From positions 186,001-250,000 of the forward strand of contig CAZZCG010000001.1 in assembly GCA_964653145.1 (NCBI GenBank): a stretch of DNA of 64,000 bases, read 5' to 3'. The DNA is from Pseudocalidococcus sp964653145. Its GTDB lineage: Bacteria; Cyanobacteriota; Cyanobacteriia; Thermosynechococcales; Thermosynechococcaceae. Made by a program: the position numbers and the translations under genes. The notes under the pieces are model-generated. The model made no database searches. It saw only the letters and a list, made by a program, of their open reading frames with translations, and was not told the origin of the DNA. This document shows, piece by piece, positions 17,168 through 26,710 of the stretch (the first letter of the stretch is position 1; every line of letters begins with the position of its first letter).

Positions 17168-18010
17168 ATGCGAATCGCAAAAAATACAGTCTGTGTTTTA
17201 CATGAGGGCGAGGCCCGCTTAAAGGTGATGCCGGATCGGGGCGGAATGATTACCCATTGGCAACTTGGCGATCAGGATTTGCTCTACATGGATGCCGAAC
17301 GCTTTGCCGATGAAACCCTGAGTGTCCGGGGTGGTGTGCCGATCCTCTTTCCCATCTGCGGTAATTTACCCAACAACGAATTTACCCATCAGGAGCAGAC
17401 CTACAGCCTCAAACAACACGGTTTTGCCCGCGACCAGGCCTGGGAATTGAAAGTCCAAACCAGCAATGCCTTGACGGTGATGTTGAGCGATACCCCGGAG
17501 ACCTTGGGGCAATTTCCGTTTCCCTTTCACCTGGAAGTGACCTACACCCTCACCGCCGATACTGTGACGATCCAAATCCAATTGGAAAATACCGGAACAG
17601 AACCGTTGCCCTTTAGCTTTGGGTTTCATCCCTACTTTTTAGCCACCAGTAAACCGGATCTAACCCTGGATATTCCCGCCAGTCGCGTCACCGATCAAAA
17701 AACACAGATCGAATCCGACTTTTCTGGCCAGATGGATTGGGCTGCCCCGGAACTGGATTTAGCCTTTTCCCCCTTAACCCAGCCAATAGTGAAACTTCAG
17801 AACCAAGCGACGCAGCAAGAACTGACCCTAGAGTTTTCCCCAGACTTTGCCGTGTTTGTTTTTTGGACGCTGGTTGATAAAGACTATGTCTGCCTAGAAC
17901 CCTGGACTGCCCCGCGTAATGCCTTAAATACGGGGAATAATCTCCTCACGGTTGCGCCCACTGAGGCCTGGCAGGGAGAGGTAAAACTAACAGTTAGTTC
18001 GTTGAGTTAG
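17168..18010 (+). CDS. Aldose 1-epimerase family protein
   Basis: 280-residue galactose-mutarotase-like beta-sandwich protein. It interconverts alpha and beta anomers of a sugar or hexose phosphate. Visible motifs are RGGVPILFPICGNLPN, SFGFHPYF (catalytic His) and the C-terminal VCLEPWTAPRNALN (catalytic Glu), which fits the D-hexose-6-phosphate epimerase-like branch (Apple YeaD type). Its 3' end overlaps by 17 bases with the convergent solute-binding protein gene. Confidence 0.85.
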   Translation: MRIAKNTVCVLHEGEARLKVMPDRGGMITHWQLGDQDLLYMDAERFADETLSVRGGVPILFPICGNLPNNEFTHQEQTYSLKQHGFARDQAWELKVQTSNALTVMLSDTPETLGQFPFPFHLEVTYTLTADTVTIQIQLENTGTEPLPFSFGFHPYFLATSKPDLTLDIPASRVTDQKTQIESDFSGQMDWAAPELDLAFSPLTQPIVKLQNQATQQELTLEFSPDFAVFVFWTLVDKDYVCLEPWTAPRNALNTGNNLLTVAPTEAWQGEVKLTVSSLS

Positions 18011-19631
18011 AGTCTGTTTTCTCGAGTGGGGCAAACAGAAATTGCTGCGTTTGATCTAACTGTGCTCCCGTGACATTGCTGCGAACAAACAGGTAATTCT
18101 CGTTTTGCCAGAGGGGAATAAAGGGAACATTTTCCGCTGTCAGGGTTTGCAGGGCTTTAAAAATTTCAGCTCGTTTGGCGGGATTGGCTTCGGTGCGGCT
18201 TTGGCTGATCAGTTGATTGGCTTCTGAGCTATAGAAAAAGGCTCCCCAGGCCGCGCTGGCCCCCTCTGCACACCCCGTTTCCGGACTGCCTTGATCACAG
18301 CTTAAAAACGGCTCAATGTAATTATCCGGATCATAAAAATCCCCGTACCAATCCAGCAGCACTAAGGGGTAGGCTCCGGTATCCAGATTGCGATAAATAG
18401 TTGCCGATTCTGTACTATCCAATTCCACCCGTACCGCTGCCCCCAAATCCCGTTCCAAGGAGGCCTGGATCACCGTTGCTGCTAAGACGTTACTCGGCAC
18501 ATTGGCCCGATACCAAAGATTCACGACTAGGGGATTCTCGGCAGAAAACCCGGCCTGGGTCAGCCATTTCTGGGCCGTTTGGGGTTGGCCATGGCCATAG
18601 AGAGTTTCAAAAATTGGGATGCTGGCTGGAAAAATAGAAGGAATTAAGGAAAACAGTGGGAGAGCTTGCCCCAAAAAGACCCGTTCCTGGAGCCGTTGTC
18701 GATTGATACTAGCAGCCAAGGCCTGGCGCGCCGCTAACTGATCCCACGGGGGTTGCCGCAGATTAACCACTAAGACGGAAATCACATTGCCCGGCCCCGT
18801 TACCACCTGCCATTCCTCGGCCTGGGTTTCCGTTTTTAGGACTTGGGCTTGGTTGGGATCCATTGGCGGTGTGGCTAAATCCACTGCACCAGTTCGAAAG
18901 GCATTGTAAAGATTGGCACTACTGGAAAACACTTGAATATCAATCCCAGAGTTGCGCGGTGGGCCACCCCAATAGTCGGCAAAGGGTTCCAACTGAATCG
19001 CATCACTGCGTAAACTCACGAGGCGATAGGGGCCGGTGCCAACAAATGTACTGGGCAAAAACTCCCCACTCCCCCGTTGATAGGCCGTTGGAGAAACTGC
19101 ACACAGCCCACTGAAGGCCAATAATTGGGGAAAGGCCACAAACGGTTCTTTTAAGCGAATTTCCAGGAGGTCATCGCCAAGGGCTGTAATGGATTCGACC
19201 CGTCCGGCTAAGAGAGACGCGGGTTGGCCACCGTTTTCCATAAACCGCAACAGGGAAAATGCCATGGCCTCAGCATTAAAGGGTGTCCCATCGTGAAATT
19301 TCACCCCGCGGCGTAAGGGAATTCGATAGACTCGCCCATCTTCACTGATTTCCGGCATGGCCGTCGCTAACTGTGGCTCTAGGCTAACTCCATCGGAACC
19401 ATAGGCGTAGAGGCGATCCCCCAAGTTCAATAAAACATTCCCCGCCAAAACCTCGTAGGCATCGGCTGGATCCAGGGTCCGAATCCGGGCTGTTGTCCCA
19501 ATCGTGATCCGTTCACCATCGGGGCCTGGGGTAGAGAGCGGTTGATGGAGATTGCAACTGACCAGGCCCAGGAGAAGTACCCCAACACTGCCCACCAGCA
19601 CAGACTGTCGCCAAACTTGCACGATATTCAA
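17994..19631 (-). CDS. ABC transporter solute-binding lipoprotein, family 5 (peptide/nickel type)
   Basis: 545-residue SBP_bac_5 protein (DppA/OppA-like) that delivers oligopeptides or similar solutes to an ABC permease. The lipobox LLLGLVSC gives lipidated Cys26. Family hallmarks are YRIPLRRGVKFHDGTPFNAE and VGTGPYRL. Permease and ATPase genes are not adjacent, so the transporter is unlinked here. It follows the DUF2808 gene by 23 bases on the same strand, so the two may be one transcript. Substrate unknown. Confidence 0.9.
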   Translation of the reverse strand: MNIVQVWRQSVLVGSVGVLLLGLVSCNLHQPLSTPGPDGERITIGTTARIRTLDPADAYEVLAGNVLLNLGDRLYAYGSDGVSLEPQLATAMPEISEDGRVYRIPLRRGVKFHDGTPFNAEAMAFSLLRFMENGGQPASLLAGRVESITALGDDLLEIRLKEPFVAFPQLLAFSGLCAVSPTAYQRGSGEFLPSTFVGTGPYRLVSLRSDAIQLEPFADYWGGPPRNSGIDIQVFSSSANLYNAFRTGAVDLATPPMDPNQAQVLKTETQAEEWQVVTGPGNVISVLVVNLRQPPWDQLAARQALAASINRQRLQERVFLGQALPLFSLIPSIFPASIPIFETLYGHGQPQTAQKWLTQAGFSAENPLVVNLWYRANVPSNVLAATVIQASLERDLGAAVRVELDSTESATIYRNLDTGAYPLVLLDWYGDFYDPDNYIEPFLSCDQGSPETGCAEGASAAWGAFFYSSEANQLISQSRTEANPAKRAEIFKALQTLTAENVPFIPLWQNENYLFVRSNVTGAQLDQTQQFLFAPLEKTDSNSTN

Positions 19632-19654
19632 ACCAAACGCCCCATGGGGATCCG

Positions 19655-20260
19655 CTAAAAGAGTCTTGACCCTGGATTATAGAACTGCAACCGGGCCGTG
19701 CCTGTCATGTTTCCGATAACTTTTTCCCCAACTGGATAGACTGTGACCGCAAATTGATAGACCCCTGGCACCGTGGGATTGCGGTAGGGGTTGAGAACTA
19801 ACACCACCTCTTGACCGGGCTGGATCGGTGGATCAAGTAAAAATTCTGCATCTCCCGCCGTTGAACTGGGCAGCAGGGTGAGATTGATCGGGGTTCGGGG
19901 GCGGGTGGGTAAATAGGCCTGATTCCGATCCGGGAGAAAGACAATCCTGCTGGAGCCACTGATTTGGGCTAATTGCACCCGTTGCAGCGGCACTAAACTC
20001 GTTGCGGGGACACTGATGGTCACAAAATAGGTCGGACTAAAGGTAAAGGCCAAGGGATCATAGGTATGGGCTCCGACCAATTGAGGAATTTGGTTAAAAA
20101 AAACTGTCCCATCGCTGAGTTGGCTAACCGCTGGCAGTTGGGCTGTCGTGACCTGGGCCAGGCCTGGGGCAATTCCAAACAAGAGCAATCCCGCACTACT
20201 GGCGATGAGGCTGAGGGGACTTAAACGGTAGGTCGGGAATAGAGGGTGTCGCTTGGCCAT
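19655..20260 (-). CDS. DUF2808 exported protein
   Basis: 201-residue protein with a signal peptide (hydrophobic LSLIASSAGLLLFGIAPGLA, about residues 16-35, probable cleavage after GLA). The mature part is a beta-rich domain typical of cyanobacterial DUF2808: LQRVQLAQISG, then PIQPGQEVVLVLNPYRNP, and GVYQFAVTVYPVGEKV. Function unknown; such proteins are found in the envelope. It lies upstream of the binding-protein gene and diverges from ackA. Confidence 0.8.
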   Translation of the reverse strand: MAKRHPLFPTYRLSPLSLIASSAGLLLFGIAPGLAQVTTAQLPAVSQLSDGTVFFNQIPQLVGAHTYDPLAFTFSPTYFVTISVPATSLVPLQRVQLAQISGSSRIVFLPDRNQAYLPTRPRTPINLTLLPSSTAGDAEFLLDPPIQPGQEVVLVLNPYRNPTVPGVYQFAVTVYPVGEKVIGNMTGTARLQFYNPGSRLF

Positions 20261-20416
20261 GGGGAGTTTACTGCCTGTCTTAATTTCCAGGATAAAGGAC
20301 TGAGGAATGTTCCCCCTGTTGGTTGGGCTGCCGAAGACTTGTTTAAGACTCCCTTGAGAAATCCGCCACTTTCACCAATGCAGCGGAAACTGGATTGAAA
20401 AGCTCTGCCCAAGCCG

Positions 20417-21682
20417 ATGACCGCCACCGTTATCAATATTTTGGTCTTAAATGCTGGCTCCAGTAGTCTCAAGACCTGCCTGTATCAATTAGATCGCAAC
20501 GGGGCCTGGCCTGATTTGCCTTTACAACCCATTTGGTCTGGTTTTGCGGATTGGGGCCATTATCCAGATCGGGCTGAGTTAAAGGTAACTGCATATCCCA
20601 CTGGTTTAAACGCTGACTCGCAACCGGTCACCTTGGCCTGGACACTAGCCGACCCAACTTTGGCCTCTGTCCTGATAGCTTTTTTTGAAACCCTCTGGAG
20701 TGGACAAACTCAGGTGATTCCAGACCTGGTGGCAATTGACATTGTTGGCCATCGGGTTGTCCATGGCGGGCCCCACTTTAGCCAACCCCAACGGATTACC
20801 CCCCAGGTCAAAGCTGAAATTGCAGCCGCGATTCCCTTTGCCCCCCTCCATAACCCGGCCAATTTAAGGGGAATCACGATGGTGGAGGAATTACTGGGGG
20901 ATGTGCCACAGGTTGCGGTCTTTGATACGGCGTTTCATCGACAAATGCCCGTGGTGGCGAAAGTTTATCCGTTGCCCTACCCCTTGTATGAAGCGGGAAT
21001 TCAACGCTATGGCTTTCACGGGATTAGTCATGGCTATGTCAGTCAACGAGCGGCGGCACTTTTGCACCAAGATTTAGCCAATTTGCGACTTATTACCTGT
21101 CACTTAGGCAATGGCAGTTCCTTGGCTGCGGTTAAAGCTGGAACCTGTGTTGCCACCACGATGGGCTTTACCCCCACGGCTGGTCTGATGATGGGAACTC
21201 GGTGTGGTGATTTGGATCCAGGGATTTTAGTCTATCTCTTTCGCCAAGGATATACCGCCGATGAGTTGGATCACTTGATTAATCGCGAATCTGGCCTGGT
21301 GGGGGTGTCCGGGGTCAGCAGTGATCTGCGGGAAGTGCTTTCGGCCTGTGCTGCGGGTAATATCCAAGCTCAACTCGCCTATGACCTGTTTATTTATCGC
21401 TTGCAAACCCAAATAGCAAGTTTAATTCCGGCTTTGGGGGGATTAGATGGCCTAGTTTTTACGGCGGGAATTGGGGAAAACTCAGCTCAAGTTAGATGGG
21501 ATGTGTGTCGGGGCCTGGCCTGGTTGGGTGTGGAATTGGCACCTGAACTGAATCAACATTCAGGACTGGAGCAGGATATCGCCACCGCCACCGCCCCCAT
21601 TCGCGCCTTAGTGATCCACACGCAGGAAGATTGGGCCATTGCCGGGGCCTGTTGGTTGAATCAATCCCTCCAGAAAAGTTGA
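20417..21682 (+). CDS. ackA: Acetate kinase
   Basis: ATP + acetate to acetyl phosphate (reversible), used for overflow acetate and fermentation. 421 residues of the ASKHA fold, with LVLNAGSSSLK at the N-terminus, then DIVGHRVVHGG, VFDTAFHRQMP, YGFHGISHGY, CHLGNGSSLAA, TPTAGLMMGTRCGDLDPG and FTAGIGENS. All signature segments are intact. No phosphotransacetylase is in the window. Confidence 0.97.
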   Translation: MTATVINILVLNAGSSSLKTCLYQLDRNGAWPDLPLQPIWSGFADWGHYPDRAELKVTAYPTGLNADSQPVTLAWTLADPTLASVLIAFFETLWSGQTQVIPDLVAIDIVGHRVVHGGPHFSQPQRITPQVKAEIAAAIPFAPLHNPANLRGITMVEELLGDVPQVAVFDTAFHRQMPVVAKVYPLPYPLYEAGIQRYGFHGISHGYVSQRAAALLHQDLANLRLITCHLGNGSSLAAVKAGTCVATTMGFTPTAGLMMGTRCGDLDPGILVYLFRQGYTADELDHLINRESGLVGVSGVSSDLREVLSACAAGNIQAQLAYDLFIYRLQTQIASLIPALGGLDGLVFTAGIGENSAQVRWDVCRGLAWLGVELAPELNQHSGLEQDIATATAPIRALVIHTQEDWAIAGACWLNQSLQKS

Positions 21683-21739
21683 GCGAATGCAGTGGTTGAC
21701 ATGATTTCAGAAGTAAGGGACGATAGAAATCCTGGGAAT

Positions 21740-21812
21740 GGGGCTATAGCTCAGTTGGTAGAGCACTTCAATGGCATTGAAGGGGTCAGCGGTTCGAATC
21801 CGCTTAGCTCCA
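21740..21812 (+). tRNA. tRNA-Ala (anticodon GGC)
   Basis: 73 bases fold as a cloverleaf. Acceptor GGGGCTA/TAGCTCC (one G-U), D arm GCTC...GAGC, anticodon stem CTTCA/TGAAG around loop ATGGCAT (anticodon GGC), T arm AGCGG-TTCGAAT-CCGCT, discriminator A. CCA is not encoded. Its last 11 bases plus the following terminator are repeated at 26870, marking it as the integration target of the downstream island. Confidence 0.97.
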
Positions 21813-21891
21813 TAGGTCGGGAAGCCTAGACACAGTAAGGCTTTTGGGAGTTCTAAGATACTTCTAAAGGTCGCTTTTATTGTCAATAAGC
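21802..21891 (+). repeat. attL-like direct repeat (tRNA-Ala 3' end plus terminator)
   Basis: It starts with GCTTAGCTCCATAGG, covers the tRNA 3' end, the terminator and a further segment, and ends TGTCAATAAGC. It matches 26870-26960: 44 of the first 47 bases are identical, the middle is diverged, and the last 11 bases are identical with one indel between. The identity block at the tRNA 3' end is what tyrosine recombinases use as att core. Confidence 0.8.
21822..21845 (+). terminator. tRNA-Ala terminator
   Basis: AAGCCT (21822-21827) pairs with AGGCTT (21838-21843) around a 10-base loop and runs into a T4 tract. The same hairpin, with one base change giving a G-U pair, is part of the repeat at 26870-26960. 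Confidence 0.75.
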
Positions 21892-21963
21892 CAACGAAAG
21901 AAGGCTTTAATAAGATTATTTGGGCGTTGAGTTTACCCCCATTTTTCCACCCGTAGGTTTCCC

Positions 21964-22047
21964 GTGAGTAAAGTTACGATTGAGCATCACCGAGGCTTGT
22001 TACGGTTACGGTGGCATCATTCTGGTAAAAGTCACACGTTTCCCTAG
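21964..22047 (+). pseudogene. Tyrosine integrase, N-terminal remnant cut by IS
   Basis: GTG-initiated frame of 27 codons beginning SKVTIEHHRGLLRLRWHHSG and followed by KSHTFP. The pattern K-V-x-I-E-x-x-R-G-x-L-R-L-R-W-x-x-x-G-K is the arm-binding N-terminus of cyanobacterial tyrosine (phage-type) integrases as I know it. The stop TAG is the CTAG target duplication of the IS inserted at 22048. The catalytic domain is not seen on the far side of the IS, so the rest was deleted or was already gone. Confidence 0.7.
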
Positions 22048-22900
22048 AAGGTGTTATGCACTTTGAATGATGAGTTGGGCAAAACGACTTAGCATCAGGA
22101 TAGAACAAGCCACAAGATGCAGTCCCGCCAAAGTATCAGCTAATCGCTCATAGTCTCTGGCTAAGCGTCTGAACCGGCCAACCCAGGCAAAACTCCGCTC
22201 TACGACCCATCTTCGGGGTAGCAAAATAAATCCTTTCTTGGCTTGCGGGAGTTTTAGGACATGTAACTGAATCCCCACTGCTGCTGCATCTTCGGCGGGT
22301 TGGTCTCCGGTATATCCCTGGTCAACAAAGGCCATCTCTACACTCTCACCTGTGACCGCCTGTACCTGTTGAGCTAAGTCTTTGACTTGAGCACGGTCTT
22401 GTTCATTCGCAGGTGTCACAACCAAAGCTAATAAATGCCCTAATGTATCAACAGCAATATGGACCTTACTCCCTTTCTTTCGGTTTGCCCCGTCATATCC
22501 GGCTCGCCCCCCACTTTCCGGAGTAGATTGCAAGGTTCGACTATCAAGTATTACGGCAGATGGCTGTTCATTACGCCCGTCCGCAAGTCTCAGCAACGCT
22601 CTCACATCATGAACAATCGCATCAAACACCCCTGCTTTTAACCAGCGTTGCGTTTGCTGGTAGACAACAGCCCAAGGAGGTAAATCATGGGGCATCAATC
22701 GCCATGCACCGCCTGAGCGCACGAGCCAGCGTAAGCCGTTAAAAACTTCTCTGAGACTATGATTCCGTTGCGGGGCATCTTCGCTCATCAATGTCAGGTA
22801 GGGAGCGACAAACCTCCATTCTTCATCGCTCACATCCGTGGGGTAGGGGGCTCTGCTCATTACCTTGCCTCTACACTTTCCTTAAAGTCCATAACACGCT
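22048..22900 (-). mobile_element. IS5-family insertion sequence
   Basis: 853 bp bounded by a 4-base CTAG duplication (22044-22047 and 22901-22904), which fits the YTAR target of the IS5 group. Imperfect terminal inverted repeats are visible: AAGGTGTTATGCACTTTGAA at the left against AGCGTGTTATGGACTTTAAG read inward from the right, 15-16 matches over the first 19. It contains a single transposase gene on the minus strand that fills the element. Confidence 0.85.
22054..22860 (-). CDS. IS5-family DDE transposase
   Basis: Intact 268-residue transposase. The N-terminal DUF4096-like part is LTDxEW-type (VSDEEWRFVAPYL) with LRWLVRSGGAWRLMP. The DDE core has DSRTLQSTPESGGRAGYDGA (first Asp), FVDQGYTGDQ (second Asp) and PRRWVVERSFAWVGRFRRL, with the Glu in the VERSF motif and DYE after it. 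Stop and start lie almost inside the terminal repeats. As no frame is broken, the element may still be active. Confidence 0.93.
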   Translation of the reverse strand: MSRAPYPTDVSDEEWRFVAPYLTLMSEDAPQRNHSLREVFNGLRWLVRSGGAWRLMPHDLPPWAVVYQQTQRWLKAGVFDAIVHDVRALLRLADGRNEQPSAVILDSRTLQSTPESGGRAGYDGANRKKGSKVHIAVDTLGHLLALVVTPANEQDRAQVKDLAQQVQAVTGESVEMAFVDQGYTGDQPAEDAAAVGIQLHVLKLPQAKKGFILLPRRWVVERSFAWVGRFRRLARDYERLADTLAGLHLVACSILMLSRFAQLIIQSA

Positions 22901-22967
22901 CTAGAGACGTTATTAGTCTGTGTGGACTATGATCCCAATCAGGACATCCTCTAGTAGCTCATCTTGA

Positions 22968-23291
22968 ATGGTTGACCTACTCACAATCCCCAAAATCCAA
23001 ACCATCGAAATTACCAATGATACCCTGTCTGTAAACCTCTCCGATGGGCGCACTATTTCCGTCCCCCTGGCCTGGTATCCGCGTCTCTTGCATGGTTCAG
23101 TGGCAGAACGGAATTGCTGGCGGTTAATCGGGCCAGGTGACGGGATTCATTGGCCGCAGCTAGACGAAGATATTAGCGTCAAAAATATCATCTTCGGACA
23201 AGCCTCTGGGGAGAGTCAGCGGTCATTTCAACGGTGGTTAAACGAGCGTGACCAACAGACCACTAAAATCGCTGGCAGAATAGAGAACTAA
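22968..23291 (+). CDS. DUF2442 domain protein
   Basis: 107 residues with the DUF2442 pattern: LSVNLSDGRTISVPLAWYPR, then GPGDGIHWPQLDEDISV and a charged tail. Such proteins often follow a DUF4160 gene in toxin-antitoxin-like pairs. No DUF4160 is visible here; upstream is the IS5 element, whose arrival may have removed it. The start ATG at 22968 gives the full domain. Function unknown. Confidence 0.8.
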   Translation: MVDLLTIPKIQTIEITNDTLSVNLSDGRTISVPLAWYPRLLHGSVAERNCWRLIGPGDGIHWPQLDEDISVKNIIFGQASGESQRSFQRWLNERDQQTTKIAGRIEN

Positions 23292-23341
23292 GTCCTCCGG
23301 GTCAACGTTGCTCGTCCCCAAGCACAGCGAAACTAAACCCC

Positions 23342-26300
23342 ATGTCTCAATTTGCCTTTCTCCAGGCCGAGTTTGCTCCCATCTACGAACACGCCCATCG
23401 CTCCGAAACGCTCGCCCTAGCTGACCCCCGTGCTGCCTGCTTTTATGCCCGCTTTGCCTTGTAAATTGCGGTTAAGTGGATGTATCAGTACGACCAAAGC
23501 CTGCGAAAACCTTACGACACTGGCCTGGCAGCCTTGATCCATGAACCCAGCTTTATTAGTGTGATTGGTCAGACTCTCCTCGCCAAAGCCAAAGTAATCA
23601 AAGACCTGGGCAATCGTGCCGTTCATGATACGCGTCCGGTCATGGCTCAAGCGGCGGTGAGTGCTGTGCGGGAACTGTTTCATTTCTCCTATTGGCTCGT
23701 CCGTACCTATGCTCAGGGCAGTAAACCGGGGCCTGGGATTAGTTTTAGACCGGAACAACTGCCCCAAATGACCCAGGTGGAACGGACAACCCTGACCCGC
23801 CTCCAAACCATTGAGCAAGACTATCTCGAAGCCGAAAAAGCCCAAGAACTGCAACCGCGGGGCCTGGATTTAGAAGCCGAAATTAAACGCCTCCAGGCCG
23901 AGATTGCCGCCGCCAAAGCCCAAAACCAAGCCAGTCCCGACACCCATGATTACAACGAAGCCACGACCCGCGACCTGTTTATTGACCTGTTGCTGAGTGA
24001 AGTTGGCTGGTCATTGGATCAACCCCGTGATCGCGAATTTCCAGTTACGGGAATGCCCAATACTACGGGCGAAGGCTTTGCGGACTATGTGCTTTGGGGG
24101 GATGATGGTAAACCCCTGGCTGTGATTGAAGCCAAACGGACAAGGAAAGATGCCCAGGCCGGACAACAACAAGCCAAACTCTATGCCGACTGTTTGGAGC
24201 GTCAGTTTGGTCAACGCCCGATCATCTTCTACAGCAACGGGTATGAGCATTGGCTTTGGGATGATTTGAACTACCCGCCGCGTCAGGTGCAGGGATTCCT
24301 TAAAAAAGACGAATTGCAACTACTCCATCAACGCCGGACAAGCAAACGCCGCCTGAGCGAGATCAGCATTAACACCGACATTGTTGAACGCTATTACCAG
24401 GCCCGTGCCATTCGCCGCGTCAATACAACCTTAGAAACCGATAACCTCCGTAAAGCCCTGCTGGTGATGGCCACTGGTTCCGGCAAAACTCGCACGGTCA
24501 TCGCCTTAATTGACCAACTCATGCGCGCCAACTGGGTCAAACGAGCCTTGTTTTTGGCGGATCGGGTTGCCTTAGTGAACCAGGCTATCAATGCCTTCAA
24601 AGCCCACCTGCCCCAGACCGCTCCGGTGAATTTAGTCACGGAAAAAACCAGCGAGGGACGGATTTATGTCTCGACCTATCCGACGATGATGGGGTTAATG
24701 GAAGCGATCCAAAATGGTCAACGCCGCTTTGGCCCCGGACACTTTGACTTGATTGTGATTGATGAAGCCCACCGCTCTGTTTACCGGAAATATCGGGCGA
24801 TATTTGACTACTTCGACAGCCTCTTGATTGGGTTAAACGCCACGCCACGGGATGAAATTGATCGCGATACCTATTCCTTGTTTGACCTAGAAACGGGAGT
24901 CCCCACTGATGCCTATGACCTAGAGCAAGCCGTAGCCGATGGGTTTCTTGTGCCGCCGCGGGCGATTTCTGTGCCGTTACGGTTTCAGCGGGAGGGGATT
25001 CGTTACGATCAACTGTCCGATGCCGAACAAGAAGAATGGGACGCGCTGGAGTGGTCGGAGGATGGCACGATTCCAGATCAAGTTGATCCGGCGGCGTTAA
25101 ATCAGTGGTTGTTTAACATTGACACCGTGGATAAGGTCTTAGCCCATGTCATGCAGTTCGGCCTAAAAGTAGATGCGGGCGACACGCTGGGGAAAACAAT
25201 CATCTTCGCCAAAAACCGTGACCACGCCCAGTTTATTGCCGAACGCTTTGATGCGAATTATCCCCACCTCAAGGGTCACTTTGCCCGCGTCATTGACTAC
25301 AAAACGGAGTACGCCCAATCCTTGATTGATGATTTTTCCCGGCCCGATAAACTGCCCCAGATTGCCATTTCCGTGGATATGCTCGACACCGGCATTGATA
25401 TTCCCGAAGTGGTGAATTTAGTCTTTTTCAAGCTGGTGCGCTCGAAAACGAAATTCTGGCAAATGTTAGGCCGGGGGACGCGTCTCTGCCCTGATTTGTT
25501 CGGGCCAGGTGATCACAAGCAAGAATTTTTGGTATTTGACTTTTGCCAAAATTTTGAATTCTTCAATCAGCAGCCCGCCATAAAGGACGCGAGACTGAGC
25601 CCCGCCCTTGGGCAAAAGCTGTTTAGTAAACGGGTAGAACTGCTTAGTGCGCTGAAATCTTTACCGCCCGACCAACAGCACCCCGATTATGACTTAGTGA
25701 GCGAAACGCTTCAGGAACAACTCCAGAGTCAAGTTATAGGGATGAGTTTGGATAATGTCTTGGTGCGTCCCCATCGCCGCGTGGTGGAAAAGAATCAAGC
25801 CCCTGGGGCCTGGGCTGCGTTGGGGCCGACTGAGGTGCATGAACTCACGGACGAACTTGCAGCATTACCCAGTGCCGTGCCTGCGGAAAATGTTGCCGTT
25901 AAACAATTCGATTACTTAATCTTGAAAACTCAGTTGGCAGTGCTGCGGCGGGATGCAAACGTAGCAACTTATCAAGACAAAATCCGGGGCCTGGTGGCTC
26001 AACTGGCTGAGATGGGCAATATTCCAATTGTGGCAGCGGAAATGGCATTGATTCTGGAGGTACAAACTGACCCCTACTGGCAAGACATTACGCTACCCCT
26101 GTTAGAACACTTGCGGCGGCGACTCCGAGGCCTGATGACCTTGATTAAGCCGGAAAAACGTCAACCCCTCTATACCAACTTTGAAGATGACATCGGCGAC
26201 GGTGAACTCATTGAATTGCCAGAAATTGCTAACGGAATTGATCAAGCTAAGTTTGTGCAAAAGGTGCGGCATTTCCTCCAGCAGCATCAAGACCACATCA

Positions 26301-26710
26301 CAATCCAAAAGCTGAAGCACAATCACCAACTAACCCCACTGGATATCAATGAATTGGAACGGATGTTTGCCGAAGCGGGCCTGGGGGAAGAAACTGAGTT
26401 AGCCCAAATTAAAGCCGATAAAGGGGGCCTGGGGGTGTTTATTCGCTCATTGGTTGGGTTAGACCGCGAGGCAGCCAAGCAAGCCCTTTCTGCGTTCATC
26501 TCGACCCGCAACTTAAACGCCAATCAAATCGAGTTTGTAAACCTAATCATTGACCACCTGACGGAATGCGGCATTCTTGACCCAGCCCGGTTGTATGAAA
26601 GCCCCTTTACTGACTTTGATGGCCTGGGCGTGAGTGGAGTCTTTGGGGCGGCGGATGTGACCCAACTGGTGCAGATTATTCGGGATGTGAATGCTCGGGC
26701 TAGTGCTTAA
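23342..26710 (+). pseudogene. hsdR: Type I restriction enzyme R subunit with in-frame nonsense codon
   Basis: The frame from ATG 23342 reads a DUF4145-like N-terminus (MSQFAFLQAEFAP...), hits a TAA at 23462-23464 (codon 41, probably a former GAA in ARFAL-E-IAVKW), then runs open to 26710. An ATG at 23480 could give 1076 residues. From 23480: DUF4145 to about 110; HSDR_N nuclease with ADYVLW and E217-A-K219; helicase Walker A MATGSGKT (about 330-337), DEAH in VIDEAHRS, GLNATPR, QMLGRGTRLCPDL; and an EcoEI-type C-terminus. No hsdM or hsdS is in the window. It could be dead, or expressed from the internal ATG lacking about 46 residues. Confidence 0.85.
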
